From the NCBI GenBank assembly GCA_963971165.1, contig OZ020189.1, positions 992,001 through 1,056,000 on the forward strand: a stretch of DNA of 64,000 bases, in the 5' to 3' direction. Positions within the stretch are counted from its first letter, which is position 1. Every line of letters begins with the position of its first letter. This document shows, one piece after another, positions 44,553 through 55,872 of the stretch. Below the pieces are notes generated by a model. The model saw only the letters and a program-made list of their open reading frames with translations, did not search any database and was not told where the DNA came from. The translations under genes were made by a program, and so were the position numbers. The stretch is from Philopedon plagiatum. Lineage: Eukaryota; Arthropoda; Insecta; Coleoptera; Curculionidae.

Positions 44553-45824
44553 CAGGCGCGGTCCGTCCATAAGGTCATTTGGTCAATGACCCACCTAAAA
44601 TTTTCAGTAATCTACCTAATAATTTTTTTTTAAATTTTTTAAAACCAAAAAATAATCTTTTGTTTCAAAGTTCCATGCGAAAAGTCCCCAAGAAAGAATC
44701 AAGCCAAGCCATCGTCAAAGGATATCCAAGCTTGCTCCGGGCTGGGTCATATTTTAAATTGATCTTATAGGTTCATATGGACGATATAAATTCATTAAAA
44801 GTAAGAGAGAAACAGACATACGCGCTTTAGGAAGTTAAAAAGAGACACAATTGGTCGACGGCCCACCCATAATATATGGCCACTCCCACTATGGAAATAC
44901 TCTCAAACCGCCCCCTAAAATATACTATTTCAAAACATTTGGTTCGGAAAAAGAAAAACTAATTAGGTACCTAATATGCGAATTGTATTTGCATCGTATT
45001 AATAATATTAATTATATATTAGTGGTTAAACATAAAATTATAAATACGATTTCTGTCAGGCCAGCGCTAGACATCAAATTTAACGGTATCGGACTGATTT
45101 TCTTACATAGCCAGCGTAGTGTAGAGGTTACGGTGTCAGCGAGCTAATCAAACGGTTGCGGGTTCAAATTTGTATTGCGGCAAGAACTTTTTTTTAATTT
45201 TTTTTGTTATTTAAAAAATTAGATCGGCTCTAAAAGGTGTATTGGCAACAAGTTGTTCCTCGATAAAATATTTTTAAAATTGTTGGCAATCTCATATTTA
45301 CTACAACTTACATCCTGCACGTGGGTAGACAAATATCGTATTACTAGGTATGTCTAGTCGCTAGCATTGTGTTTATTAAAGAAAACGGAGTTTCGGCAGC
45401 GTTCCTAATTTTATTTTACGAATAATCATACTTTTAGCTCAGGTTAGGTTTTTTTCTGTTTATATTCTGTTCTGTTTATATTCTGGACTTTTAATACAAG
45501 GAGCGACATCTATTGAAGACATGTTAAACTTATCACAACGGAACCCGCTAAAATCTACTATTTTAGAGTATTAGAACACATAGAAAAAAACAATAAACAA
45601 AAAAGTGATACTAAAAGTCAGAAACATCAAGAGTAGTAATGTTCAATATTCTGCAGTACCTATTTTATGATTTTTGCAGTGTTTATTTGTTGGTAAATAA
45701 TTTCTTGGCACATTATTAAAAAACCTTTCTTAATCAAAAAAGTGTATTTTGCTTGTTGCGTTGATATCACTAGTTGCCCATAAAATTTTGACCCACCTGT
45801 AAAAAAACTCACGGGCCGCGCCTG
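44553..45824. mobile_element. hAT-like non-autonomous element, 1,272 bp, exact 8-bp duplication
   Basis: Ends CAGGCGCGGTCCGT and ACGGGCCGCGCCTG are inverted repeats (one difference in 14). ATAGTCAT flanks both sides exactly (44,545-44,552 and 45,825-45,832), the 8-bp duplication of hAT transposons. It lies inside dispersed repeat R1. No transposase is encoded. The interior holds a tRNA-like segment at 45,111-45,183, and part of it recurs at 14,070-14,335. Confidence 0.92.
45111..45183 (+). pseudogene. tRNA-like / SINE-head segment inside the hAT-like element
   Basis: TAGTGTAGAGG (45,117-45,127) fits the RNA polymerase III A box and GGTTCAAATTT (45,161-45,171) the B box, 33 nt apart, followed by a T-run. 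Acceptor-stem pairing is incomplete, so it is a degraded tRNA or tRNA-derived SINE captured by the transposon. Confidence 0.6.
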
Positions 45825-46181
45825 ATAGTCATATTTTTTAAGTCCGTTTTTATAGGAAGGGAGCGATCGACAATTAAATTTCGATTTTTTACTTTTCTTT
45901 ACTCACGACATCTGTACTCGGTACATTCGATCCACTTTGTATTTTTTTTATCTAAGTTCCCTAAACCTTTTCAGAGTTATTTGATAAAGGGATAATCGAG
46001 CTTTAAAATAAATAATTGCCAACGGGACATTCAGGAGCGTATTAGGGGGTAAAAATTGATTATTTTTCATTTCTTCAATCAAATCTATCTCTAACCGACA
46101 TTATTATACTATTTCTTTCTTATTTACCAATTCTTTCTGAGTTTATTCTATTTCCTAATCATCTAAGAATAGGTGTATATA

Positions 46182-46991
46182 CAGGGTGTTCGAAAAGTCT
46201 TAGTATAGGCAAATATCTTTGCTATTATTAAAAGTACACACACCAAATTTTAGGTGTGTCTTATTGGTTTACTAATGTATACTATGTAATTTAACTTTTT
46301 CAACCCCCTTCAGGGGTGACGCTAGGGAGGCCGTATCTTAATTCATTTTTAAATCGCAAGCCTTTAAAAATTAAAAATCGTGAAAAAAGTAAAAATTTAA
46401 AAACCTTTATTTCTCTTATTGCTTTAAAAATTATTCAAAATGACCACCATGAACTTATTGCAGGCCGGTAGCCGTGTTTTGATTTCAGAGTTTTAAAGTT
46501 TAAGGGACGGGAAAACTTATTTTAATTTACGTAATTATTATGATGTAATATTTTTCTAGTAGACAAGACAATGATTTCAGTAATTTTCTGGACTGGGCAA
46601 TTTTTTCTTTCAGAGTGGGCGTTGCTCACTCTGCCCCCCCCCCCCCCCCTGCTAGCGACGGGCCTGACTTCTTGGCAGTAATAAAGTCAATTTTGTCACA
46701 TTTTCTAGAATCGCAGGTATTACTTCTTGACAGACGTTGACAATTTGTTGGCGTAACTCATCCAAATTTTCGGGCTTTGTTAGGTATACTCGTTCTTGTA
46801 ATCCAAAGAAAAAATCAAGAGAAGCAAGGTCCGGAGAACGAGGTGATCATTTAATAATCCCACGTCGCCCAATCCATTTTTCCAACCCAACCCAACCCAA
46901 CCCAACCAATAAGATCTACCTAAAGTTTAGTGTCTCTATCTTTACTAATAGCAAATATATTTACCTATACTAAGACTTTTAGGACACCCTG
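46182..46991 (-). mobile_element. mariner-type element remnant, TA duplication
   Basis: Inverted ends: CAGGGTGTTCGAAAAGTCTT on the left; right end, read inverted, CAGGGTGTCCTAAAAGTCTT. TA flanks both sides. The minus strand at 46,700-46,860 encodes a transposase C-terminus: SPDLASLDFFFGLQERVYLT, then KPENLDELRQQIVNVCQEV. A (CCCAA)n tract near 46,885 and a nested hAT-like MITE interrupt it. A second copy lies at 59.0-59.9 kb. Confidence 0.88.
46461..46666. mobile_element. hAT-like MITE (206 bp) nested in the mariner remnant
   Basis: Ends CAGGCCGGTAGC and, inverted from the right, CAGGCCCGTCGCTAGC. Flanks ACTTATTG and ACTTCTTG are an 8-bp duplication with one change. The 59.1-kb mariner copy has the uninterrupted sequence GAACTTCTTGGAAG, confirming the insertion point. 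An 18-C run lies near its right end. Confidence 0.85.
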
Positions 46992-46999
46992 TATAAAGA

Positions 47000-47740
47000 C
47001 CCATGTAATTTATTAAATAAATCAAAGTTTTCTTTTGATTAATTTATCGGAATGGAATTTTGTACTTTTTCCTAAAAAAAAGAGAAAAACCTAATTGCAG
47101 ATTTCGCTGTTTTAAATATACAAATTGTTAGTTGAAATGTCACAGCGAAAATAAAAATAATACAAGCTCCAAAACGCTATACCTACTCTAAAAGATATTG
47201 TTTTTCTATAAATATTTTTTCTGCTAATGTAACAATAGTGAATTATTAATCAAAACCCAAATAATTCCGATATTTGAGGTTAGGAACAAATAGTAAAAGA
47301 AAAAACATAATAAATCTAATATTTCTAATAATAAGGACCTGACAATAACGAACGAGAGTAAAAGAAATAAACCGACCCACAGCTCTTTGGGGAATTTTAT
47401 CTTTATACTTTTGGCTTCATTTCAATCAAATTTAAAAAAAATGGATGGATTTAAAAAAAGTAAAAATAATTTCATCTTTGTACACCATATGGAGCTTCGT
47501 CACTGTTGACCGACACGTTAATAAAGATTTCAGAAAATTTCTGACTCAATTTAAATGAAACTGTCTTTCAAGGATGAACCCATATTTCCCTCAAGCTCAT
47601 TAATACTAATTTAATCGCTTCCCGATGATGATAACACGATTAGCGAAACTCACCCACAAGACGTAAATGATCTAATCTTTTTATTACAACACAGAAGATC
47701 AACTTCAACTACTATATTTCAACATTGCTACTTGCAACTA
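47000..47740. other. intergenic, no gene seen
   Basis: AT-rich, no feature supported. Confidence 0.4.
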
Positions 47741-47748
47741 CATTTTTC

Positions 47749-48625
47749 TGCTTACCTGTCACTAGAAATTGTGCGTAAGCATTCTGACCGAAAATGGAGA
47801 TGACAAATCCTTATCAATACGTTAGAAAAATTAAGTAAGCCATCTCCTAGATATCGACTTAATCGTTCTTAGAATTTCCCAAAAAAAATTAATAAAAGTA
47901 TCACCTCCAAAACCAACCCGTCTTGTATTTGATAGAAGACAAGAAAAACTATCAACTGACTGAGGTCACTAACCCCATTCATGACAAAGTCCGTATTAAT
48001 GCCCCACAAAAGTAGGCTCATCATCCCCTAGATACTATTTATTTTTTAAACATTTAGAAAATAAACAGAAAAAGTTAAAACAATGATCTTTTATTAAGAC
48101 TTGAACAGGATTAGTGAAACTAAGAACTATTTGACACTACATACTATAGAGTATTTAAAAAATGTTCTTTTTCTGGTGAAAAACTTACCTTGCTTTTCTA
48201 TGGCATACGTTCCTATAAATAAAACAAAACTATTGTATACTGACCAAACATTCTTTATTTATACCTTGAACAAAAAACATAACCATTTACGTAACAAAAA
48301 TGCTTAATATCAGGCATTTTTAAAAAAAGAACCAAAACTGTGTAATACGAACAAAGAAACTAGTGTTTTTTGCAAGTGCTTACCTGTCACAAAAGAGTAC
48401 GTAAGCATTCTGAACAAAAATGGCGAACAATAGATGACAAAATCCTTATCAATACATTTAAAAAAAAATTTAAGCAGGTCATCCTCTAGATATCGGTTTA
48501 ATTGTTCTAAAAATTTCTAAAAAAATCGGACAACCCCAAAAAATACCCCAATTTGCCCTTGATAAGACAAAAAGATTTACTAACTGATTGAGGTCTCGAA
48601 TTCCATTTCAGATTTCTTAACGAAA
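47749..48625 (+). repeat. direct duplication of about 240 bp, copies 620 bp apart
   Basis: 47,749-48,000 and 48,373-48,620 share CTTACCTGTCAC, GTAAGCATTCTGA, ACAAATCCTTATCAATAC and AGATATCG..TTAAT..TTCT in the same order. Substitutions are frequent. No ORF. The 48,640-49,060 stretch that follows is unassigned. Confidence 0.75.
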
Positions 48626-49066
48626 AACTCTGTTCCAACGATTTGGATTTCGAGACCATCCACCAGTGATACTATCATCTGTAAAATTTCTATAAAAACT
48701 TTGATTATTTACGTTTTAGTGCTTTATCTTTATCGCATTTATTAATTATTTGGGTTATTGTTATCTATCCGAGGTATTAGAACAGGTATATCAGTTAGTA
48801 TCAATCGAGAAGTGTCGCTAAACGGTTTGGAATTATGTCGCTAGAATTGAATTTAATTTTTTTAAATGTATAGTTATGGCAAATGAAATTGGGACACCAA
48901 TTTGACATTTTATGATATTTATGCAAATTTTGGTAAATTAGGCTTTTACCTTAATTTTTGTCCAGCTTTACTAGTTAAACTATTATTTCAAAAGGCATTT
49001 TTCAGATCACTTTTACGATGATTTTACTCTGCAGTCGCGTTATTCCAGCATGCAGAATCTGAATTT

Positions 49067-49795
49067 GTTTTTTTTTATCTAAGACATCCCACGTAGACTT
49101 CAAGCCTAGTACTAACGTATCGAGGGCGTCTCAAGAGAAGGGAAATGTAGTCTATTGACACGGGATTTGAAGGATTGGAGGTTAGGACGGTAAAACATCT
49201 GCAGGCAATTTGTTCCATAATCTGGAGACCCTTGGTATGAATGAGCGAGAGAAGTGGTCTGGGTCTGTTTTGGGCTTTTGTAGCTGGACATAAAGGGATG
49301 CATACGTAACGCGCCTCTTGTTGTTCTGTTAGGAACAGTCAAGGGGGGAATAATACCGGCTAGTTCTTCAGAGCAAAATCCGTGGAAGTAGCGGTAGAAT
49401 AGGAATAAATCCCCAACAGCTCGGCGATGAGCGAGAGAAGGGAGATTTCTCGTGAGGGCTGGGTCATTGATAAGTCGAATGGCTCTCTTTTGGATAGAAT
49501 CAAGGATGTTAAGCGTCGAAGGTGATGCCGCTCCCCAGATGTGGGAGCAGTACTCTAGGTTAGGTCTTATTTGGGAAACATAGAGAGTCTATAAGTTGGA
49601 AGGGGAGAAGTATTTTCTGACTCGAAAGAGAAAACCAAGCTTTTTAGCTGCCGATGTGGCTACTGAAGTAATGTGTTTGTGCCAGCTGAGATCACGTTCA
49701 AAAGCGACTCCAACAAGATCAAATATTTCATTGTTTTGTAGGGCTTGGCCATTCATGTGGATGGGGTAAGCGTTGCCAGATTGTGAGGAAAATGC
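49067..49795 (-). mobile_element. LINE A, longest 3' copy in the window
   Basis: Minus-strand translation in drifting frames: HMNGQALQNNEIFDLVGVAF, ERDLSWHKHI, KKLGFLFRVRKYF, QIRPNLEYCSHIWGAASPST, then IQKRAIRLINDPALTRNLPS, LFYRYFHGFCSEELAGIIPP and the terminal LPADV..LHFPSL block ending in a stop at 49,112. The 3' UTR ends GATAAAAAAAA at 49,067. Elements of a reverse transcriptase thumb and C-terminal region; 5'-truncated and with stops. Confidence 0.88.
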
Positions 49796-49924
49796 TCCTT
49801 AAAATAAAATAAGCGCACAAAATTTAGTTAGTGACTTAATTATGAGAAATAGATAAACAATAGCATTTTATACTAAAATCAAATTCTATTGTCAAGTAAA
49901 TAAAATAAATTAATTGGTATTTTG

Positions 49925-50545
49925 CTAAAAAAAATTAACCCGGCCCACTAATATTTTGTCATTCGTCCATTTCTTTTAATTACAGAGTTTAGTCTTCTAG
50001 GTATTGAGTCCACTAAGGCTAGAGTATTATAGTTTGGTCACAAGAATAAATAAATTTGGCGGTAATGTATTCCAAACTTCTTGAATTTTGGTCCATAAAT
50101 GGTCTATAATTAACGAAAATCGTTTGGTCCGTTAATTTTTTTTACCATAAAGCCCCAGACGTTTTCCATTGGGTTAATATCCGGGCTGCGCGAAGGCCAC
50201 GGCAATACCTGGATATTTCTTTTACTCTTTTAGCCGTGTGGACAGGGCAGTTGTCATGCTGGTAAATAAAATGATTCGGAAATTCGGCAACTACGGATAG
50301 TAGCATAACGTTTTCTAATATATTTATATGCATCTGTGTTAAACTTTTTAATATTTGTGCACACTCGAATCCTCCTAGCACTCATCCAGCCCCAAACGTT
50401 AACCGAAAAACGTCCACTTTCGCTTATATTTTGTGTATATTTCTGATATCTCTCACTCGTGAGGAACAACTTTCTAAAAAAAATGTTTGTTCGAAAATAT
50501 GTATTTTCGAAATACCTAAGTGTGTTTTGTAAAACAAACGTCAAG
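49925..50545 (-). pseudogene. Tc1-like transposase remnant, two frames
   Basis: SGRFSVNVWGWMSARRI (frame 1) passes by frameshift near 50,380 into ILENVMLLSVVAEFPNHFIY and QHDNCPVHTAKRVKE (catalytic Asp in HDN), then a degraded NPMENVWG block near 50,150. A final SIPRRLNS-like segment lies near 50,000. Different family from the 24.7-kb Tc1 copy. Confidence 0.8.
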
Positions 50546-50559
50546 AAATTGTTTTTGGA

Positions 50560-51320
50560 AAAATGTTCCTAGATCTCTTTGAAAGTGAATCAAATTTATC
50601 TTTTCAAAAGACTAAAATATTTGATCCCTGTTATCGACTCAACGAATTGCCTTTTGAAGTTTTAAATAAATGTTAAATTTTTTCTATAGCTCTCTATAAA
50701 TTACACCCTTAGACGGTACTTTAAATTTGCCTTATGGTACTATCAATGCATTAAAACATTATCTGATTACACAGCAATTAACATAGATAAAAATTGTACA
50801 TGTATTAATATAACATAACAGCAAAAAATATCAGAGAAGTCCATAACGACATCGATATTAACACGCACGTATTGTTCTCAACACTCAGTGATAATTCAGT
50901 GTAGCAAGTGCAAGTGTTACTTCAATTTTGTTTATACGATTTTATTGTTATTGTTTCATTGTACTTTTAGTACTTATTATTAGTAGGTAGGTATCGGTAC
51001 TTCCCCAGATGACTAATATTTGTATTTATTTAAATATAAAATAGTGAAATGTGGGTGTGGACCTTTTCTTAAAGTTCCTGTCAGTACTAATATCACATAA
51101 AACGGCTAGAACCGGTCTAATTTGACATGTGATTAAAACGGCGTGGTAGGAACAAGAAGTTTTATATGAATAAAATTGTAAATCAATTTATGAATTTTTC
51201 GCAAATCCAAAAGGAAAAAAGGCTATATACGAATGGATGAAAAGTTTCCGGCTTGACAACGAAAACAGCAAAATATTGGTTAAAAAATGTTTTTATTTTT
51301 CTGCATAGTCTCCGCAAATC
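50560..51320. other. intergenic, no gene seen
   Basis: AT-rich, no feature supported. Confidence 0.4.
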
Positions 51321-51324
51321 TCAA

Positions 51325-51499
51325 TTTTTTTATCTGAGACAGCTCACGTAGACTTCAAGCCTAAGTAACGTACCGTGGGCGTCTGAACAGAAGGGAAATC
51401 TAATCTATTAACACGGGATTTGCAGGTTGGGAGGGGAGGGAAAACATCTGCAGGTAATTTGTTCCATAATCTGGAGACCATAGGTAAGCAGGAGCGAAC
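51325..51499 (-). mobile_element. LINE A, short 3' end
   Basis: Poly-A tail complement and 3' UTR followed by the last about 35 codons (region RVSRLWNKLPADV). Ends exactly where repeat R1 begins at 51,503, so it is 5'-truncated into or beside R1. Confidence 0.82.
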
Positions 51500-51502
51500 A
51501 CA

Positions 51503-51960
51503 TTCTTTGTTTTCATGGCAATCGTCGAAAATTCAAAAATTTTCAAATTTTGCATGTCCCCGATGCAAATAAACCTATTTATTCATAACTTTAACGAAAA
51601 AATACGCGATTTAAATTAGTGGAAGGTATTCTTAGACAATTAGCGGATAAAATAAATCCAAAAAGAATCACTAAATCAGGAAAATAGTGTGGAAGAACGT
51701 CGGTTAAAAATAGGATTCATCGGAAAAAATAAAGAAAATTCTGTTTTTACCCCTTAAATACGCTCCTGGATGACTACTTCGGTATTTATTTTAACGTGTG
51801 AGTGTCCCTTTATAAGATAGGATGAAAAATTGGGAAAAAATTAGATAGGGAAATATACAGAGTGATTCAAATGTACCGATGTCGAGGGCAAAAAAAGTCA
51901 AAAAATCGAAATTTAATCGGCGATTGCTTTCTTCCTATAAAGAATGAAATGATTCAAAAA
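51503..51960 (+). repeat. dispersed repeat R1, third copy
   Basis: Matches 23,325-23,790 throughout with point changes; landmark ACCCCTTAAATACGCTCCTG. Confidence 0.85.
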
Positions 51961-52430
51961 TCTAAATTTCCAGTTTTTCCCAAATATTCCAGTGATTTTA
52001 GGTTTGGTAAATGTCTTGCAAAAAGAAAGTATTTGAGACTTTAAAGTTTCACTTATTAATCCGTTTTGCGATCCGACGTTTTATTTTCGAGTTATTAGTT
52101 ACCAAAGAGGGGCAAATGGCATTTTCAACCTAAAAAAATGCAAAAGAATTATATGCCATTTTCCGATCCTCACCAGTTTCAATGGAGTTCTGAAGTTCTG
52201 GGTCCTCTACAACCTCTGAAAATTTACGGCGATTTAATTCACTTGTGCTACCTGTACCCGATTTTAACGGAAATCGCGGAAACTTTGACGTTTAATAGCT
52301 CCGAAACGAAACATCCTGTATAACTGATTTTTTTACCGAAGTTAGTTGAACTATTCCTCTATCAACCCAAAAAGGTCGTTTGCTCCCCCTCTGATTGTTT
52401 CTGAGAAAAACAAACCTGTTCGACTTTGGG

Positions 52431-52852
52431 TTAAGCTTTTTTTTTATCTAAGACATCCCACGTAGACCTCAAGTCTAAGTACTAACTTACCGTGGGCGTC
52501 TGGACAGAAGGGAAATGTAGTCTATTGACAGGGGATTTGAAGGATTGAAGGTTGGGACGGGAAGGGAAGGCATCTGCAGGCAATTTGTTCCGTAATCTGG
52601 AGACCCTAGGTATGAATGAGCGAGAGAAGTGGTCTGTTCTAGGCTTTTGTAGCTGGACAGTAAAGGGATGCATACGTAACGCGCCTCTTGTTGTTCTGTT
52701 AGGAACAGTCAAGGGAGGAATGATACCGGCTAGTTCTTCAGAGCAAAATCCGTGGAACAGCGCGGCGATGAGCGAGAGAAGGGAGTTTTCTCGTGAGGGC
52801 TGGGTCACTGATAAGTCGAATTGCTCTCTTTTGGATAGAATCTTAGAAGAAG
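52431..52852 (-). mobile_element. LINE A, 3' end with an uninterrupted C-terminal frame
   Basis: The minus-strand frame 52,482-52,808 reads FHGFCSEELAGIIPPLTVPN, RTTRGALRMHPFTVQLQKPR, DHFSRSFIPRVSRLRNKLPA and ends HFPSVQTPTVS. A small deletion around 52,755 has joined SLIAA to LFHGF. Least decayed copy of this region in the window. Confidence 0.85.
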
Positions 52853-52859
52853 AAGCTTT

Positions 52860-54080
52860 ACGTTAACATGTATATTGACACTTATTTTTGCTGATCTCCT
52901 GACGTCATAATTCACTAAGGACAAATGGCTGCTTTTTAAATTGTAATAAATTATACCGAAAAGTAAAGATTTTTTGTAGCTAAATTATCCTAGTAATTTT
53001 CTTAAAACAAATTTTTTGGGTTTGTAATGACTTCCTTAAACGATTAATGCAATAAAAAAATATGTTAAAATTCCTTAGTGAGCCACAACACTCTATCTCT
53101 GTGCTAAATTCCAAATTTTTACGTCAAATAGTTTCAGAGAAAATCGCCTATGACAGACACACGAACGGACGGACGGACACCGAAGTGATTTCATTAGAAA
53201 GAGCAAATTCTGCTTGTTTTTGTAGTTTTCCTGAGTATTGCGCCACTGTAAAAAAAATAATTGTGAGAAAACGCAAAAATAGCCGAAACTCCAGCTGGAT
53301 ATTTTTTATTTTAAATTAAAAAACGACGTTGCTATCGAGATTTTTAAATTAGAAACCCTACCGTCAATGGATTCTAAGCAAAAAATTACCTGCCTTTCTA
53401 AAAACTGTCCTAAGTAAAATGTAAACCAAATGTAAATAGTAAATAGATCCAAAGTTTTATTGTGTACTCTACCCACCTCGACTCGCCTTAACAAAACCGA
53501 GAAGCCATCGAAAATCGGATTTGTATGTAGTTAGGTAGTAAGGGAGAATCCCTAATAAGAAGAGACTAAATCAATTAGAAAGGGCTGGTCACTGCCCATT
53601 ACCGGGAAAGAGCATTTTGAGTTTGACCTTCTTAATGCCGACTTGTCTCTTGTCTGTGTTGGTGTGTTTGTGCACGAGGACGAGGTCGTTATAGTGTTTA
53701 CAAATGCTGATTAGTGTGCCTGTGAAGTTTACAGTACTTAATTAGTAAGTTTGTACATTAAAATCGTTTTGGGAATTTAAATATTAGTTATATAAACCTG
53801 GAAATAGTAAAAAGCGACCGGCGAAATCTTGTTAATAAAAGAACTGCTTACTCCTTGTGTACAGATTATTATTTAATTAAGGTACAGAACAGAAATAATT
53901 AAAAAAAAAATAAACCAACACAAAAGAGAAAGCACTACGTATTTACAGAGGTTAATAGTAATCTTAATTGTGTTCAATGTTAGGTAACTTGTACATCGAA
54001 GTTCTACAGTTCGAAATTTCTTTTGTGAAGTTGGTTCATTTAAAAAAAATATTTCTTTTCAGTTCACCTATTCTTCTTCA
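52860..54080. other. intergenic, no supported gene
   Basis: AT-rich; simple ACGGACGGACGGAC at 53,164. No exon evidence. Confidence 0.4.
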
Positions 54081-54082
54081 AC

Positions 54083-54670
54083 CCTTCATCTTATCGCCCC
54101 TCTTTCAATTTGTAATGCCCACGTGATATTGGATTTTCAGACCTCAGTAACCCCGAAAATGACATAGTTAACATTTTTAAAGAACTTTCCACCCGCTCCT
54201 TTTGTACCCCTCCTCCGCCGTAATTTTTTTTGTATCCGTTACATGAACTTACCTTCTCTGATCTCAAGAACCCCGAAAATGACCCATTAGTTAACATTTT
54301 TGGAGAAATTGGCAGTCGCTCCTGTTCATCCCCCCCCCCCCTCTCGTCGTCAATTTTCTTAACATCTGTTACACAAAATTACATTTTTTGGCCTCAATGA
54401 CCCCGAAAATGACATGCTAGTTAACATTTTTGGAGAATGTGCAAATCGCTCTTCAATCAAACAAAATTCCATTTTGTGACTTGGATAACATCGAAAATGA
54501 TACATTAATTACATGTTTTAAGAAATTCTAAGCAGTTCATTTTATTCTCTCTATCCACCCCGCCCCCCGTAACTTTTCTTTGACCAGTTGTTATAAAAGA
54601 TTTGATATTCTGACCTCGCCAGCCCCGAAATTGATAATATGCTAGTTTACATTTTTGAAGAAATTCCTAG
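54083..54670 (+). repeat. diverged minisatellite, five units of about 120-130 bp
   Basis: Units repeat ACCCCGAAAATGACAT, then TAGTTAACATTTTTGGAGAA, a CGCTCC..C-run segment and TCTGTTACA. Unit anchors at about 54,150, 54,270, 54,400, 54,488 and 54,620. The last two are strongly decayed. Confidence 0.8.
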
Positions 54671-54783
54671 TCAGTATTGTTTTTTTGTTGATAAGATTAC
54701 ATGCATTCCTGGTATTTCTGTCTGTTGGATTATCATAAAATATAAGTATTTGAAAGTAAATCAGAAATTAAAAAAAAAGAATT

Positions 54784-54850
54784 TGTGTCCGTCCGGGATC
54801 GAACCGGGGACCTTCCGCGTGTATATGATAACTACCAAACAGAAGTCCTA
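54784..54850 (-). pseudogene. tRNA-Val-like pseudogene
   Basis: The minus strand has the 3' half of a tRNA: CACGCGGAAGGTCCCCGG, then the perfect B box GGTTCGATCCC (54,805-54,795) and an acceptor strand ending GACACA. The anticodon stem has lost about 8 nt and the D arm is not intact; one T-stem pair is broken. The retained text fits tRNA-Val best. It could be a tRNA pseudogene or the head of a SINE. Confidence 0.7.
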
Positions 54851-55009
54851 CCTATTTCATGTCAGATTGGATTTTCCATGTTGAATTTTCCGCATTGAAT
54901 TTTTATTGATTTTTAATTTTTCTCGTAATTATCGTCTTAAACACTATCTATGTTTCAAATTTCAAAGCTCTAGCTCCATTGGAAGTACCCTAGATTTATG
55001 ATCTATCAG

Positions 55010-55440
55010 TCAGTCAGTGAGTGCCCGAAATTGTGAACCCAACCGTATCTTGGAAAAAAGTCCACCTAGACGTATGAAATTTGGAATACTGCTTCTTTTT
55101 GGTAACCTTAACACCCCAGAAAAAATTCATTGACTATAACTTTTTACAAACATATTTTTTTCTCTTAAAAATTAAAAATTTTCGACAAAATGACGTTAAA
55201 GTGGTTTAGAAAAAATAATAAATAAAATACCTAAGCGTATTCATTTTTTCCCCAGGAGGGTCAGAGCAAAAATTCAACTTGTTTTCCCAAACTACAAAAT
55301 ATTTTTTTCTCTACCAAAACGTTCCTAGTAGGCTTTTACTATCAAAAATCCTGAACTTGACATGGGTCCCGTAGTAAGTAGCAACAGAGATATACAACTT
55401 TAAAATTTCGCCAGCCGCCACTGGATCATACATAAAAAAA
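55010..55440 (-). repeat. single arm of the hAT-like inverted-repeat family seen at 32.2 kb
   Basis: 55,140-55,440 ends with ATTTCGCCAGCCGCCACTGG, the counterpart of the 32.8-kb arm, and shares AGAGATATACAACTTTAAAA. Before it, 55,010-55,120 is the insect repeat phrase with ACGTATGAAATTTGGAATAC. Confidence 0.7.
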
Positions 55441-55699
55441 TGACACGGGTCGAATAATTGATAACCTCTTCTTGTGAAGTCGGTTATTAACCTCCTCTTG
55501 TGAAGTCGTTTAAAAATATATGCATATTAATGGAACTCCGTAATTCCTATTTTTGATACACACGGTGTAAAAAAATACGTTACTTTCTACTTAATATAAC
55601 GGTAATTTAGGGACGCCAATTGAGAAGGGCAGGGAGAGCTCTTGCCCCCTCACTGCATTTAGAAGACCTATACTGGATTCAGTAAAAAATTACTGTCTA

Positions 55700-55855
55700 G
55701 CTACAAAAATCTAGACATCCCGTTTCTCTCGCTCATTCAAACCTAGGATCTGCAGCTTATGGAACAAATTGGCTGCAGATGTTTTTTCTTTCCCTCCTAA
55801 CCTCCAAATTCTGTGTCAATAGATTACATTTTCCTTCTCTTCAGACGCCCACGGA
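55700..55855 (+). mobile_element. LINE A fragment adjoining exon 1 of the coiled-coil gene
   Basis: C-terminal codons (region LPADV..SPPNLQ) and LHFPSLQTP, ending at CAGACGCCCACGG. It lies 17 bp from the splice acceptor of the first visible exon, so the 3' UTR is missing and the polypyrimidine tract follows directly. Confidence 0.8.
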
Positions 55856-55872
55856 TATTTATTTTATTCCAG

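Larger units (their letters stand above)
44440..46165 (-). repeat. dispersed repeat R1, opposite-strand copy interrupted by a hAT-like element
   Basis: 44,440-44,552 and 45,833-46,165 together match the reverse complement of 23,440-23,885 without a gap once the inserted element and one target-site copy are removed. Confidence 0.85.

Noticed and set aside
54784..54850. Functional tRNA-Val gene
   Set aside because: The anticodon stem is partly deleted and the D arm and one T-stem pair are lost.
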